NCBI RefSeq assembly: GCF_009937975.1
Contig: NZ_AP018441.1
Location: 4,092,001 to 4,156,000, forward strand
Length of the DNA stretch: 64,000 bases
Reading direction: 5' to 3'
Source: Undibacterium sp. YM2
GTDB lineage: Bacteria; Pseudomonadota; Gammaproteobacteria; Burkholderiales; Burkholderiaceae_D
The translations under genes were made by a program, and so were the position numbers. Positions 55,259-63,791 of the stretch are shown one piece after another (the stretch's first letter is position 1; every line of letters begins with the position of its first letter). The notes under the pieces were generated by a model. That model had not been told where the DNA came from and did not search any database. It saw nothing but the letters and a program-made list of their open reading frames with translations.

Positions 55259-55399
55259 TCATTCTTTTCGTGGTTTCGCGAACACGTGACCATCCCAATG
55301 ATCGCCAATAGAAACGCTATCATCACAAGGGATATATCCCGCAACCATTCCTAAAACTATATTCACAACTATGCCATTTTGAATTTCTGCGCTTTTCAT
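55259..55399 (-). CDS. Small phage protein, 46 residues
   Basis: Short frame from an ATG at 55399, MKSAEIQNGIVVNIVLG..., ending with SVSIGDHWDGHVFAKPRKE before TGA. The IGD-x-WDG ending is a recurring pattern in small tail-associated phage proteins. It fills the gap between the genes at 53910-55250 and 55402-56277 with only 2-8 bp to spare on each side, which supports it being real. Confidence 0.7.
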   Translation of the reverse strand: MKSAEIQNGIVVNIVLGMVAGYIPCDDSVSIGDHWDGHVFAKPRKE

Positions 55400-55401
55400 A
55401 T

Positions 55402-56277
55402 TTACCACCAATAAATAACTACGAGACCATCACCGCCTTTGCCAGTAATAGCCCCAACTGTACCGTCAACACCACCACCACCTCCACCAGGAAAACCTCC
55501 ATCAGTAGCGTTCATACCAGCGCTCAGTGAACCTCTACCGCCCCAGCCACCACCACCTTGCAGCGCGTGAGATATGCCATTTTGTGCAAGGGTGCCTCCT
55601 GAACCACTTTGAGAATATTGTCCAGACGCACCTCCATTCGCTTGATAGCTTCCTCCGCCACCGCAGCCAAAAATGCTACCCCCTCCCTGATTTACGCCAC
55701 CACCACCGGCACCACCGCCCCATACTGCATTGCCTGGCACCGTCGACCCCCAGGACAATCCATGTGCACCACCATAATCAGAAGAGGCATTTGCATTTGC
55801 ACCTCCAGACACTCCCGTCCCACCTACTGTCGGATTTCCACCAACAGTACCGGTACCAGGACTTGCAATCCCGCCGCCACCAGCACCACTTCCCCCTCCC
55901 CCTGCGCCACCATAAGCTTCAACTGAAAGTCCCAATGCTATGCTACCAAACGAAGATTTTCCGCCCGTATTTCCCGCTATATAGTTTCCAGGTGAAACTA
56001 CTGCGGCACCACCAGCGCCCACTAAAATTGAAACACTTGTTCCCGGCTTGAGTGACAAGGCAGTGAAAAACTGTCTATTTCTTGCTCCACCACCGCCCCC
56101 ACCGGAACCGGAACCTGAACTGGAGGTATATCCACCACCTCCACTTCCACCTCCTCCAAATACATCGACAATAAAATTTTGAGCTTGTGGCAAAATAAAA
56201 CTTCCAGAGGCTTTGAAAACTTGGAAATTTGGTGACCGTAGTGGCGCACCTGGAAATCCTGAAAACCCTGAAGACAT
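55402..56277 (-). CDS. Glycine-rich tail protein
   Basis: 291 residues from the ATG at 56277 (GGGGATT box). About one third glycine in long runs (GGGGSGGGG, GGAGGGGSGAGGGG), the pattern of glycine-rich receptor-binding or tail-tip proteins; ends GKGGDGLVVIYWW, a typical C terminus of such proteins. Probably contacts the host surface. Its start overlaps the stop of the previous gene. Confidence 0.75.
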   Translation of the reverse strand: MSSGFSGFPGAPLRSPNFQVFKASGSFILPQAQNFIVDVFGGGGSGGGGYTSSSGSGSGGGGGGARNRQFFTALSLKPGTSVSILVGAGGAAVVSPGNYIAGNTGGKSSFGSIALGLSVEAYGGAGGGGSGAGGGGIASPGTGTVGGNPTVGGTGVSGGANANASSDYGGAHGLSWGSTVPGNAVWGGGAGGGGVNQGGGSIFGCGGGGSYQANGGASGQYSQSGSGGTLAQNGISHALQGGGGWGGRGSLSAGMNATDGGFPGGGGGGVDGTVGAITGKGGDGLVVIYWW

Positions 56278-56278
56278 A

Positions 56279-56692
56279 TCAATAATCCCCAGTATGAGCA
56301 CGCACACGCCAACCGGCAGCCACCGCTGTCCCCATGGTCGCATATAGTGTATAGCCGGCAGGAATAGCCCGATTTAAAGGGATAACGACCTTCGCCTGCG
56401 CTGCTACTTCTGTCAATAAAGTCGCCGGCAAACTTACTTCTTCCCATAAGATGTTATTCGCAGCCGATGACGGAGAAGATCCGATATTAAGGAATACGCG
56501 AAGTACAGATGCGTTATTTGTTCCAATTGGCAAGGCTTCGACACTTTCAACAAATGCACCGTTTGGCCCCGCCGGTGAAGAAATTTGAGTAACTGTGCCG
56601 GTGCCATCCTTGTTGGTATTCGCCGCAGTAATAAGTGCCGATATCCATACTTTGGGTGTCAGTGGAAAAATAGGGGAAATATTTGCTGCCAT
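56279..56692 (-). CDS. Phage structural protein, 137 residues
   Basis: Beta-rich protein starting MAANISPIFPLTPKVWIS, with a pattern common in tail-associated phage proteins (LPIGTNNASVLRVFLN, AIPAGYTLYATMGT). Well spaced GGAGC box before the ATG. Downstream of the tail fibre gene; the two reading frames overlap by 34 bp because of the suspected frameshift there. Confidence 0.65.
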   Translation of the reverse strand: MAANISPIFPLTPKVWISALITAANTNKDGTGTVTQISSPAGPNGAFVESVEALPIGTNNASVLRVFLNIGSSPSSAANNILWEEVSLPATLLTEVAAQAKVVIPLNRAIPAGYTLYATMGTAVAAGWRVRAHTGDY

Positions 56693-57480
56693 ATCTGCTC
56701 CTTAGAAATTATTGTATAAATACAGTACGCTAGCGGAGTTAGTCCCCAACTCGCATTACTCCCATCCGTCGTCAGCACCTTGCCTGCATTCCCTGCCTGT
56801 CCAGGCAACACAGGAGAAAATGCCTGTGCGACCACAAATGCGCAGGTTGCCACCTCATTTGTAGCTGTACCTGCCGTTTTGGTCGATGCCGTCACCGCCG
56901 CGCTTGTAAAGTCCTGTGCACCTGTCCAGGTTTGCCCCGATACATTGCCCTTGGAGAACATCGCAGGTCCAGTCAGATTTCCCGTTACTGCCAAGTCACC
57001 TGTAACAAGCTGATTGCCAACCATGGTCAAATTTCCGGTCATCGTCTGATTGCCAGTTCTCAGCAAAGTCTCGGACCCGGCAATGATGACGAAATTCGTG
57101 CCGTCATACATCAACAGCAGAGGTTGACTGGCGACGACGTCGCCAGCAGTAGGATCGGCACCCAGCAAAGTCTTTACAGGCTTTGCCCCAAGACCGGAAA
57201 CATTCACAGTAAAAGAACCTGTACCCGCATTGACTGGTCGATACAACAGCAACAGCCCGGTTGTATAAGCCAGCAAAGCAGTTGCAGGATTCAAGACATG
57301 CGCCGCAGCCGTACCTGTTTCTGCCGCAGTAACAATTACTGCGCCAGTAAAACCAGCAAAGCATTCCTTCAATACCGTTTTCAACATGCGGATATGATCA
57401 TCACCCTGGGATTTTGGATCAGAAGCAGTTGGATTTGTGATCGTCAGATCATTGATATAGTTTGCAGTTTCTAATGCCAT
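56659..57480 (-). CDS. Tail fibre protein, C terminus probably frameshifted
   Basis: 273 residues as it stands. N-terminal region ETANYINDLTITNPTASDP and QGDDHIRMLKTVLK is characteristic of phage tail fibres; the rest is repetitive (GNLTMVGNQLVTGDLAVTGN) and ends after GKVLTTDGSNASWG. The C-terminal tail runs 34 bp into the next gene. One extra G in the run at 56744-56747 would give SWGTNSASVLYLYNNF and a stop at 56702, just before the next ribosome site. Confidence 0.8.
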   Translation of the reverse strand: MALETANYINDLTITNPTASDPKSQGDDHIRMLKTVLKECFAGFTGAVIVTAAETGTAAAHVLNPATALLAYTTGLLLLYRPVNAGTGSFTVNVSGLGAKPVKTLLGADPTAGDVVASQPLLLMYDGTNFVIIAGSETLLRTGNQTMTGNLTMVGNQLVTGDLAVTGNLTGPAMFSKGNVSGQTWTGAQDFTSAAVTASTKTAGTATNEVATCAFVVAQAFSPVLPGQAGNAGKVLTTDGSNASWGLTPLAYCIYTIISKEQIWQQIFPLFFH

Positions 57481-58088
57481 TATTTAGACCTCACTTGCAT
57501 GGTTGAACCTGAATACCAGTCTATGGAATTGATGGCATCCACACTTTGCAAATACAGCTTTTCAAAAGTCGGGATGCGCGCATCATTCATGATGAAAGGC
57601 TGAGCAGCACATAAAGAAGCGTAAAGATAGACGTTAGGAAAGGCCGCCAATAACCAGTTCGTCGTATTGATGCTCGATAAAGCCGGTATGCGTTGCTGGT
57701 AAGTCAGTTCCAGCTGATAAGCGGCATCCGGTACAGGTGCCAGTTGCAGTTGCTGGCCTATGACAGAAAATGCTGTCGGCTTGCCAGTAGAAGAATCTGC
57801 ATGGTCAGCGCTCAACTGGTCAGGCGACGCATAGCGCAACACCGTCACAGGGTCACCACGCAATATAAGCCGCCTCATTTCCAGAATATCCACTGGCAAA
57901 TTCACATAGGCGTTACCTGCGCTTGTCAGCAGATTACTGCGTATATCCATAGGCCGTGCCACGATATCCGAGGACATTTTTGCTTCCGCCAACGCGATAA
58001 AGTCTGCGATGAAGGATGTCAGATCTGTGCGATGTAACCAACTACTCACAGCAGCCTGCAAACTTGCGTAATCGGTGATAGCACTCAT
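57480..58088 (-). CDS. Head-tail adaptor protein
   Basis: 202 residues from the ATG at 58088. N-terminal helices AITDYASLQAAVSSWLHRTD, then PVDILEMRRLIL and LELTYQQRIPAL, the pattern of gp4/gp11-type phage adaptor proteins that bind the portal. It begins 4 bp inside the preceding gene and is followed directly by the tail fibre gene, as expected for this function. Confidence 0.8.
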   Translation of the reverse strand: MSAITDYASLQAAVSSWLHRTDLTSFIADFIALAEAKMSSDIVARPMDIRSNLLTSAGNAYVNLPVDILEMRRLILRGDPVTVLRYASPDQLSADHADSSTGKPTAFSVIGQQLQLAPVPDAAYQLELTYQQRIPALSSINTTNWLLAAFPNVYLYASLCAAQPFIMNDARIPTFEKLYLQSVDAINSIDWYSGSTMQVRSK

Positions 58089-58369
58089 ACTCTGCCTCCC
58101 CAAACACGAAATGCAGACAGCGCTGGATCAGCCAGCATGGCCTTTACGTGCACGGCTTCCGCCATGAATTCCTGGAAGCTGATCCCCTTATCATTGATAT
58201 ATTTTTCGACGAGTACCATAGGAAAGGATGCCGCATGCCGCATGTCTGCCGAGCCATGCAAGCCTTCCTTATGCAAAGCCTGAGTATGTTCAGCAATGGC
58301 TGTGCAATCCTGCACACGTTCAAACGTGACATCACCACCTTCGACATGGATATTGGTCGTGACCGCCAT
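58085..58369 (-). CDS. Small phage head protein, 94 residues
   Basis: MAVTTNIHVEGGDVTFERVQ start, then a helical segment. The start overlaps the stop of the preceding gene (TAATG) and its stop overlaps the adaptor start. Position between capsid and adaptor genes suggests a head-completion role. No family recognised with confidence. Confidence 0.65.
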   Translation of the reverse strand: MAVTTNIHVEGGDVTFERVQDCTAIAEHTQALHKEGLHGSADMRHAASFPMVLVEKYINDKGISFQEFMAEAVHVKAMLADPALSAFRVWGGRV

Positions 58370-58674
58370 TACATGTTCTCCAGCGGAGAAACCTGTACCA
58401 CGCCCGCAGCAGCCACCTGTATCGCCGCTATCCTGTCGTTGCCATTCACACTCAGAATGACGGCATCGCCAGGCTGCACCTGCAAATCCGTACTCAAGGC
58501 CGTCGCAGATGATTTGCCAAGTCGCACACAAGCTGGCGCAGTTGCAGCGATACGGATAAAACGCGGCAATTCACCGCTGGACATAGTTGGAATAGTTGCC
58601 GATGCAGACGTACCCGAAGTGGCGATTGCCACTCCGGTGGTCTGACTCGAAACGGTGATATATCCACCATTCAT
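58369..58674 (-). CDS. Small beta-rich phage head protein
   Basis: 101 residues from the ATG at 58674 behind a perfect AGGAGG box. Beta-strand-rich (GYITVSSQTTGVAIAT, GDAVILSVNGNDRIAAIQV), compatible with a head decoration or stabilisation protein. First gene after the capsid terminator; read-through or a new promoter must drive it. Confidence 0.65.
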   Translation of the reverse strand: MNGGYITVSSQTTGVAIATSGTSASATIPTMSSGELPRFIRIAATAPACVRLGKSSATALSTDLQVQPGDAVILSVNGNDRIAAIQVAAAGVVQVSPLENM

Positions 58675-58712
58675 AAAAACCTCCTGCGCTTCACAGCGTT
58701 TTAATTCAATTG

Positions 58713-58736
58713 AAAAAGGCGGGGCTTGCACCCGCC
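58713..58736 (-). terminator. Terminator after the major capsid gene
   Basis: Read leftward, GGCGGG / CCCGCC stem followed by TTTTT, 55 bp past the capsid stop. It probably lets capsid mRNA accumulate above the downstream late genes. Confidence 0.8.
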
Positions 58737-58790
58737 AGCTTTTTTATGCCACCTTCAAAAAACGATGACGGCATATTTGAACGTCAAGAA

Positions 58791-59714
58791 TTACAAGACG
58801 TCGTAAATCGCACCATGCGCTTTCGGTGCACGGCATTCCAGCGTATATTCAACCACCAGTTCGCGCTGCACTGCATCGCCTGTCGTCGCCAGTTCGATAG
58901 TACTGAACGGGCGCAAATAAGCTAGAGCCAATTTGTCGGCCTGCAAGACAAACACATCACGCGCGGCCTGGAAGCGGTTCGGCACCACCTTCAAAGAGCC
59001 AAAGTCGGATACATACACATCAATCGCCGCATACAGCTTCGCGTCTTCCGACTTATCGAAACGTGTAGCATTGCCAGAAAATGTAGAGAAAGTCTGTTTC
59101 TGCGCCGGGCCAACCATAATGGTGTCAGGCTCGCCACCAGCGCTATAGCATTTCTGCAAGACGTTCTTCAACTGTGCTTCAGTAAAAGCACGCGGTGTAC
59201 CCACGGTGCGGCCAGTATTGCCAGTATAAGATGCCAAAGTACCGGCATTATTATCGACGTTGTCAACTATCCAACCGACCAGGCCACGCGCCTGGCGCGG
59301 TGAAGTTGCAGCTGCATCGAGTTGACACAAAGCCGATTCCATATCACGTTTCAATTCCAGCGAGGCCATGGACAACTGGTAAGCCAGTTCATCCTTACGA
59401 CCCGCAGGGTTCATCGCTTGCTGGGTACCAGAAACGATCACGGTCTTTGAAGCGATTTGCGTACGATTACTCAGGCGCACGGTCGGCGTCACACTCTTTG
59501 CCGTAGCATTGTCACCCTCAGCTTGCGCATTGGTGGTGACGGCGCTGGCCAGGTCCTGCGTTTGCCACTCATGCAGGGTATTACTGGCCTTGGCTTTGGC
59601 TGCCATGTTCATCAACGGTGTGGTGGTGGGAGAGATGCGATAGATGATATCGCTGAGATCTTCCTTATTACCAATCGCGCTGGTTGTTACATAGGTATTG
59701 CTTGGTGCTGTCAT
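58791..59714 (-). CDS. Major capsid protein (SU10-type)
   Basis: 307 residues with the pattern of the DUF5309/SU10-like major capsid family: SDIIYRISPTTTPLMNM, WQTQDLASAV, LSNRTQIASKTVIVSGTQ, MASLELKRDMESAL, and C-terminal LAYLRPFSTIELATTGD. It forms the HK97-fold shell. It follows the scaffold gene by 24 bp and is followed by a terminator. Confidence 0.9.
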   Translation of the reverse strand: MTAPSNTYVTTSAIGNKEDLSDIIYRISPTTTPLMNMAAKAKASNTLHEWQTQDLASAVTTNAQAEGDNATAKSVTPTVRLSNRTQIASKTVIVSGTQQAMNPAGRKDELAYQLSMASLELKRDMESALCQLDAAATSPRQARGLVGWIVDNVDNNAGTLASYTGNTGRTVGTPRAFTEAQLKNVLQKCYSAGGEPDTIMVGPAQKQTFSTFSGNATRFDKSEDAKLYAAIDVYVSDFGSLKVVPNRFQAARDVFVLQADKLALAYLRPFSTIELATTGDAVQRELVVEYTLECRAPKAHGAIYDVL

Positions 59715-59738
59715 AGATTTCTCCGGGGTCTCGCGACC

Positions 59739-60719
59739 TTAAATAAATTTTGCAAAAAGGGATGCTGCGTCTTCAACTCTGCCGGATTTGGCAAGACGCT
59801 GCATGGCAGCCTGACGACCATCACCACCGGGTGATTCGCCCACACCCGGCCTGATTACTTTTTGCGGTATGCTCGTCACACGCTTGGCTGCTGCATTGGC
59901 TTTGGCCATCATGGCATCGTAAAGCATGGCCTTACGCCCCAACAGCACCGCCTTATGATCAGCGATACTATCGACTAACTGATGTTCAAACCCCTGTTCC
60001 AGTAAATACTGGCGAATAGCCTTACTTTCGGCTTCGGCCTTTCTGCTGTCTTTCCAGTCCGGTAGCTTGGCAAGAAGTTCTTCCTGCTGCGTATGGAGCA
60101 CAGACTCCAGATGGTGCGCCTGTTCAGCCTGGGCGATATGTGCCAGGCGTTGTTGTTGCTGCATATTTTTCTGATAAGCGGCTTGTCTCCTTTGATAGAG
60201 ATGCTGCTGTTTCAGATATTCAGCGGGATTATTTACCAGCAAATGTTCCCAGTCTATTTGCTGTTGCTGGTTCAGGGCACCTTCGATCTGAGCTGCCATC
60301 TTTTGCAAATTGCTGGCATACTCCTGGCGCTCCTGGCTGGCCCTGTGAATTTCAGCTTCGGCAGCCTTGCGCTGCTCAGCCACTTCCATGGTCTTTCTCG
60401 TGTAGTCGGATTGACGCAAACCATTTTTATAGGCATCGGCCAGCTCTGCCTTGGACAAATTGACTGTCTTGCCATCGACAACAATGGTGACTGCCTCATC
60501 ATCTGCGGAGAGCAAATCCTGCTCTGCGTCATCCTCGGCTACTTCGGTGGACAAAGCTTCACGCCTGTCCCGCTTGCCACTCAAGTCATCCAGCACTTCC
60601 CTCTCCAGGGCCTGGGCACTTTTTTCATGTGCCTGCGGTTCCAGAAAAGCCCCCATGGCTTGAGCTGCACCATCTACATTCAAAGCACTACCTGTGGGTT
60701 CAGTAACCTGATTATCCAT
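59739..60719 (-). CDS. Scaffolding protein
   Basis: 326 residues from MDNQVTEPTG (GGAGAGGGA box). Acidic N terminus, long coiled-coil/Gln-rich helical centre (about 120-220) and a basic C terminus ending ASLFAKFI, the layout of podovirus scaffolds that bind the capsid protein through the C-terminal tail. Directly upstream of the capsid gene. Confidence 0.85.
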   Translation of the reverse strand: MDNQVTEPTGSALNVDGAAQAMGAFLEPQAHEKSAQALEREVLDDLSGKRDRREALSTEVAEDDAEQDLLSADDEAVTIVVDGKTVNLSKAELADAYKNGLRQSDYTRKTMEVAEQRKAAEAEIHRASQERQEYASNLQKMAAQIEGALNQQQQIDWEHLLVNNPAEYLKQQHLYQRRQAAYQKNMQQQQRLAHIAQAEQAHHLESVLHTQQEELLAKLPDWKDSRKAEAESKAIRQYLLEQGFEHQLVDSIADHKAVLLGRKAMLYDAMMAKANAAAKRVTSIPQKVIRPGVGESPGGDGRQAAMQRLAKSGRVEDAASLFAKFI

Positions 60720-60993
60720 ATTCCCTCTCCAATCAATGAATGGGACTTCCACCCATTCCCGGCGCCTCACGGCGTTAAGATTTATCCGGCAGAAAAGCCG
60801 CTACTGCGGCCATCCAGTGTGCCGGACCGCTAAAAGTGAACTGCATCAGTTGAAAGCAGAGTGCCTGTCACGTGCGCGCCAACCATGACTGCGTTGCAAA
60901 TGCTCTCGATAGTCCCGCTATCGATGTGCTTTGCGCCTTGCTCTGATTCGCCGGGCACGCGCCCTTCACTTCTGCTTCAACTGCTACAGTCGA
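60720..60993. other. Gap upstream of the scaffold gene
   Basis: About 270 bp with no supported gene. It holds an inverted repeat CGATAG-TCCCG-CTATCG near 60906-60922 within a stretch that resembles a host-type intergenic repeat, which is unusual inside a compact phage late operon. Confidence 0.4.
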
Positions 60994-61155
60994 CTAGACT
61001 TTAATAAGTTCACCACTATTAAGCTGATAAGCAGCCTCGCCACATGCCACCCTGACCCAGCCCTTGGCTGTTTGTATCATCGCCACCGTGGGATGCGGAT
61101 GAAAGGCCATGGCAACCGAATCCTTCCAGCCCTTGAAATCCTGTACCGCCTTCAC
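60994..61155 (-). CDS. Very small phage protein, 53 residues
   Basis: Translated from a GTG at 61155 that overlaps the stop of the 93-residue gene (GTGA). KAVQDFKGWKDSVAMAF start, then SH3-like beta strands (VAMIQTAKGWVRVACG). The open frame extends right to 61323 but lies inside the other gene, so the short form is preferred. Function unknown. Confidence 0.5.
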   Translation of the reverse strand: MKAVQDFKGWKDSVAMAFHPHPTVAMIQTAKGWVRVACGEAAYQLNSGELIKV

Positions 61156-61433
61156 CAATTCTTCAAACGATGCATCAGACCTTGCTTGTGTTCCACTTCC
61201 AGTTGCGCCAGCTTGCCGGTTTCCAGCGTTGTATCGAGCTGGGATTTGAGTTTCTTCAACATGGCCAGATACATCCAGAGTTTTTCCCGTCCCTCGGCGT
61301 CGCGTGCTGGTGAGTTTTTCCATTTTTCTGTGACCTCGTTTTCTATATCAACAAATGCCTGCTGATAGGCTTCATTCTCCAGCACTTCCCTGGCGCGGCT
61401 GGCTGCATGCACGCGTTGTTCAAATGTGCTCAT
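61152..61433 (-). CDS. Small helical phage protein, 93 residues
   Basis: MSTFEQRVHAASRAREVLEN start, AGGAG box overlapping the portal stop region. Mostly helical, rich in Glu/Lys. It resembles the small gene often found between portal and scaffold in podoviruses. Its start is 14 bp before the portal stop. Confidence 0.65.
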   Translation of the reverse strand: MSTFEQRVHAASRAREVLENEAYQQAFVDIENEVTEKWKNSPARDAEGREKLWMYLAMLKKLKSQLDTTLETGKLAQLEVEHKQGLMHRLKNW

Positions 61434-63783
61434 CATTCGCTCCTGTCAATCCATCTGTCATCCCTGCAGTTAAACCGTCCATGCAAGCATCCAGTTGAGC
61501 TTGTGGCTGCATCTTCGCTTCTGCCGCAATGCGGGCAACCATCATCCTGGTTTCTGCCTCCAACTGCGCTTTCCAGCGATCAAACTCCATGCGTTGCTGC
61601 GCCAGTTGCGCATCCAGTTGTGCTTTATGCTGCCGCTCCTGCATATCATTCTGTGATTGCGCCAGTTGCTTTTGTGCTTCCAGTTGCAGTTCACGCTCAC
61701 GCAACATGGCTTCCTGTTGCAATTCGCGTTCGCGCATTTGCATGTCCATCATGTGCTTTTCTTTACTCGCCTGCACTTGCATCTGTGTCTTTTGCTGTTC
61801 CGCCTGCATCTGCATTTGTACAGGATCAGGCGGTGGTGGTGATGGTGGCGCTGGTGGATTTTTAGCAGGGTCGCTAAAAAACTTGTCACCATTCTTGAAT
61901 CCCAGCAAACGCGCCAGTTCCGAACTGGATTGATAAATCCCTTGCGGATTTGCGATGCCTAAGGGGAAAACTTTTTCCTGCTGCGCCAGCAAGGCCATCA
62001 GATAATTCACTTTCTGGTCTTTGTTGCCCAGGCCTATGCCGACATTGATACTCACATCAAACTGGTTGCGCCATTCACGTGGGTCAATATCTACCCAGCC
62101 ATTTGATAACCTGACTTGCGTTTTCTTGTCCTGATGCTGGCATATCAATTTCAACACCAGCTTGAACAACTCTGTAAAGCCTTCCGCAAAATTGCGCGAG
62201 ATTAAATCCAGACGCATATCTGCCTTGTTGGTGATAATATTCATGCCCTGCGCAGTCTGGTTCAAGCCATCAGAGTCATTTCCCTGGCTATAACGTGTCC
62301 AGCCTGTCTTGTTTTCCAGGTCTTGCTGTATATAGTCCAGCAAACCCATGGATTCGCCTGTATTACCCTGCGCCTGGTCCAATCTGCCTACCGCACCAGG
62401 CTGTTTGATACGTACCACTCCGCCAGGTCGTGAAGTCAACAAATCATCCAGATTCACCTGACCTTCGACTGCGTAATAGCGGCCATTGACGTTCAAATAG
62501 AGATTATCGAGCTGACTGCGCAAGATGCTGGTTTTGGTCTTCTGGCTTTCCATCGCCAGATCGGCAATCGACAAACCAAAGAAGGTATGTGGCAATGGCA
62601 CAGGCGTGATATCAACAAAGGGGATAAAATCCACCTCCTCATTGTCAAGCAACTCATTGCCCGCCACCGTCACCTTGCGCAATTCGCTGATGCCATCGCC
62701 GTCAAAATCACAACGCACATAAGCTTCTGTAATCCAGATCTTGCGCTGGCTGTCGTCAGCATTCGTCACCTCATCCGACAGATAAGCATTTTCATCATTC
62801 CAGCTCAGTCGCTGTATGCGTTCCAGATTCAAGGCTTGCCCCTGATCTTCGCCGCTGATATTGTCAACGTTCTTGTAACCCATGGATTTCAACTCAGACA
62901 CTGTCCTTTGCACTCTGTGCCCGACAAACCTGGCTGTCTGTATATCCTTGGCATTGCGTGCAATCAAAAATTCTTCAGGTGACACATTGTCTATCTGTAT
63001 CTTGCCGCCCGTCTTCACGCGCTTGCAGGTAATGTCATACAACAATTCAGGCGGCTGTGACTGGATTTGTTGCAACTGCGCTTGCAACTGCTGTACAACC
63101 GGGTTAACTTGCTGATTTACTGGCAGCATATTCGGCGGGCCAGGTGGCTGTCCGGGTTGCTGAACATTCGCTTGCGGTGCCTGCTGTATTTGCTGACTGA
63201 TTTGCTGGTTGACCTGTTCGATCGCCTGCTGACGCTGCTTGGCATCATCCTCATCCGGATAAGCCTGCTGAGCTATCACCTCAATTTCCGGGTCATCCAG
63301 GATTTGCGCCAACTCTATCTGGTTCAAACCTTTATATTCTTCCTTGGCCTCTTCAAAGCGAGTATCCCACCACACCTTGACAATGCCATTTTTTTGCAGC
63401 AAAGCGTCCTTCATCCACACATAAGCGATCTTGTGACCATTGTTCTTTTTAAAGAACAAGTAATTGATATACTCCGTCGCTGCTTTGGCCCTGGCTTCGT
63501 CGTCCGGGTTTTGCGGTTCGAACTCGACAATCGAATCACCGCCACAAAACGTCAGCATCAATTGCGGCAGCATAGATTCTATGGTGTCACGCACATCGGT
63601 AGAAACTACCGATGAACGGCCATCCACTTCTGGTGGTGATAAATCCCCAACCGCCAGGCCCAGATAATAATATTCCGCCTTTTGCCTCGCTTGTGACAAA
63701 CGCGAAGATGAATAACCCAGGCTCTGGCGCATTTCTGTCTGCACCAGTGCTTTCAATTCGTCTTGAGATAAAGCTTTAGCCAT
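61420..63783 (-). CDS. Portal protein
   Basis: 787 residues, the usual size for a large podovirus portal. N-terminal SYSSSRLSQARQKAEYYYLG-like helix, the core with DIRDTIESMLPQLMLTF-type segment, EFLIARNAKDIQTARFVGHR, the wing, and a long Gln-rich C-terminal coiled coil (from about 640) forming the barrel. It builds the dodecamer through which DNA enters the head. It follows the terminase gene with 8 bp between. Confidence 0.9.
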   Translation of the reverse strand: MAKALSQDELKALVQTEMRQSLGYSSSRLSQARQKAEYYYLGLAVGDLSPPEVDGRSSVVSTDVRDTIESMLPQLMLTFCGGDSIVEFEPQNPDDEARAKAATEYINYLFFKKNNGHKIAYVWMKDALLQKNGIVKVWWDTRFEEAKEEYKGLNQIELAQILDDPEIEVIAQQAYPDEDDAKQRQQAIEQVNQQISQQIQQAPQANVQQPGQPPGPPNMLPVNQQVNPVVQQLQAQLQQIQSQPPELLYDITCKRVKTGGKIQIDNVSPEEFLIARNAKDIQTARFVGHRVQRTVSELKSMGYKNVDNISGEDQGQALNLERIQRLSWNDENAYLSDEVTNADDSQRKIWITEAYVRCDFDGDGISELRKVTVAGNELLDNEEVDFIPFVDITPVPLPHTFFGLSIADLAMESQKTKTSILRSQLDNLYLNVNGRYYAVEGQVNLDDLLTSRPGGVVRIKQPGAVGRLDQAQGNTGESMGLLDYIQQDLENKTGWTRYSQGNDSDGLNQTAQGMNIITNKADMRLDLISRNFAEGFTELFKLVLKLICQHQDKKTQVRLSNGWVDIDPREWRNQFDVSINVGIGLGNKDQKVNYLMALLAQQEKVFPLGIANPQGIYQSSSELARLLGFKNGDKFFSDPAKNPPAPPSPPPPDPVQMQMQAEQQKTQMQVQASKEKHMMDMQMRERELQQEAMLRERELQLEAQKQLAQSQNDMQERQHKAQLDAQLAQQRMEFDRWKAQLEAETRMMVARIAAEAKMQPQAQLDACMDGLTAGMTDGLTGANDEHI

Positions 63784-63791
63784 TCCATCCT

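Noticed and set aside
61156..61323. N-terminal extension of the 53-residue phage gene
   Set aside because: Lies wholly inside the 93-residue gene in another frame and its residues look random; the GTG overlap start is more likely.
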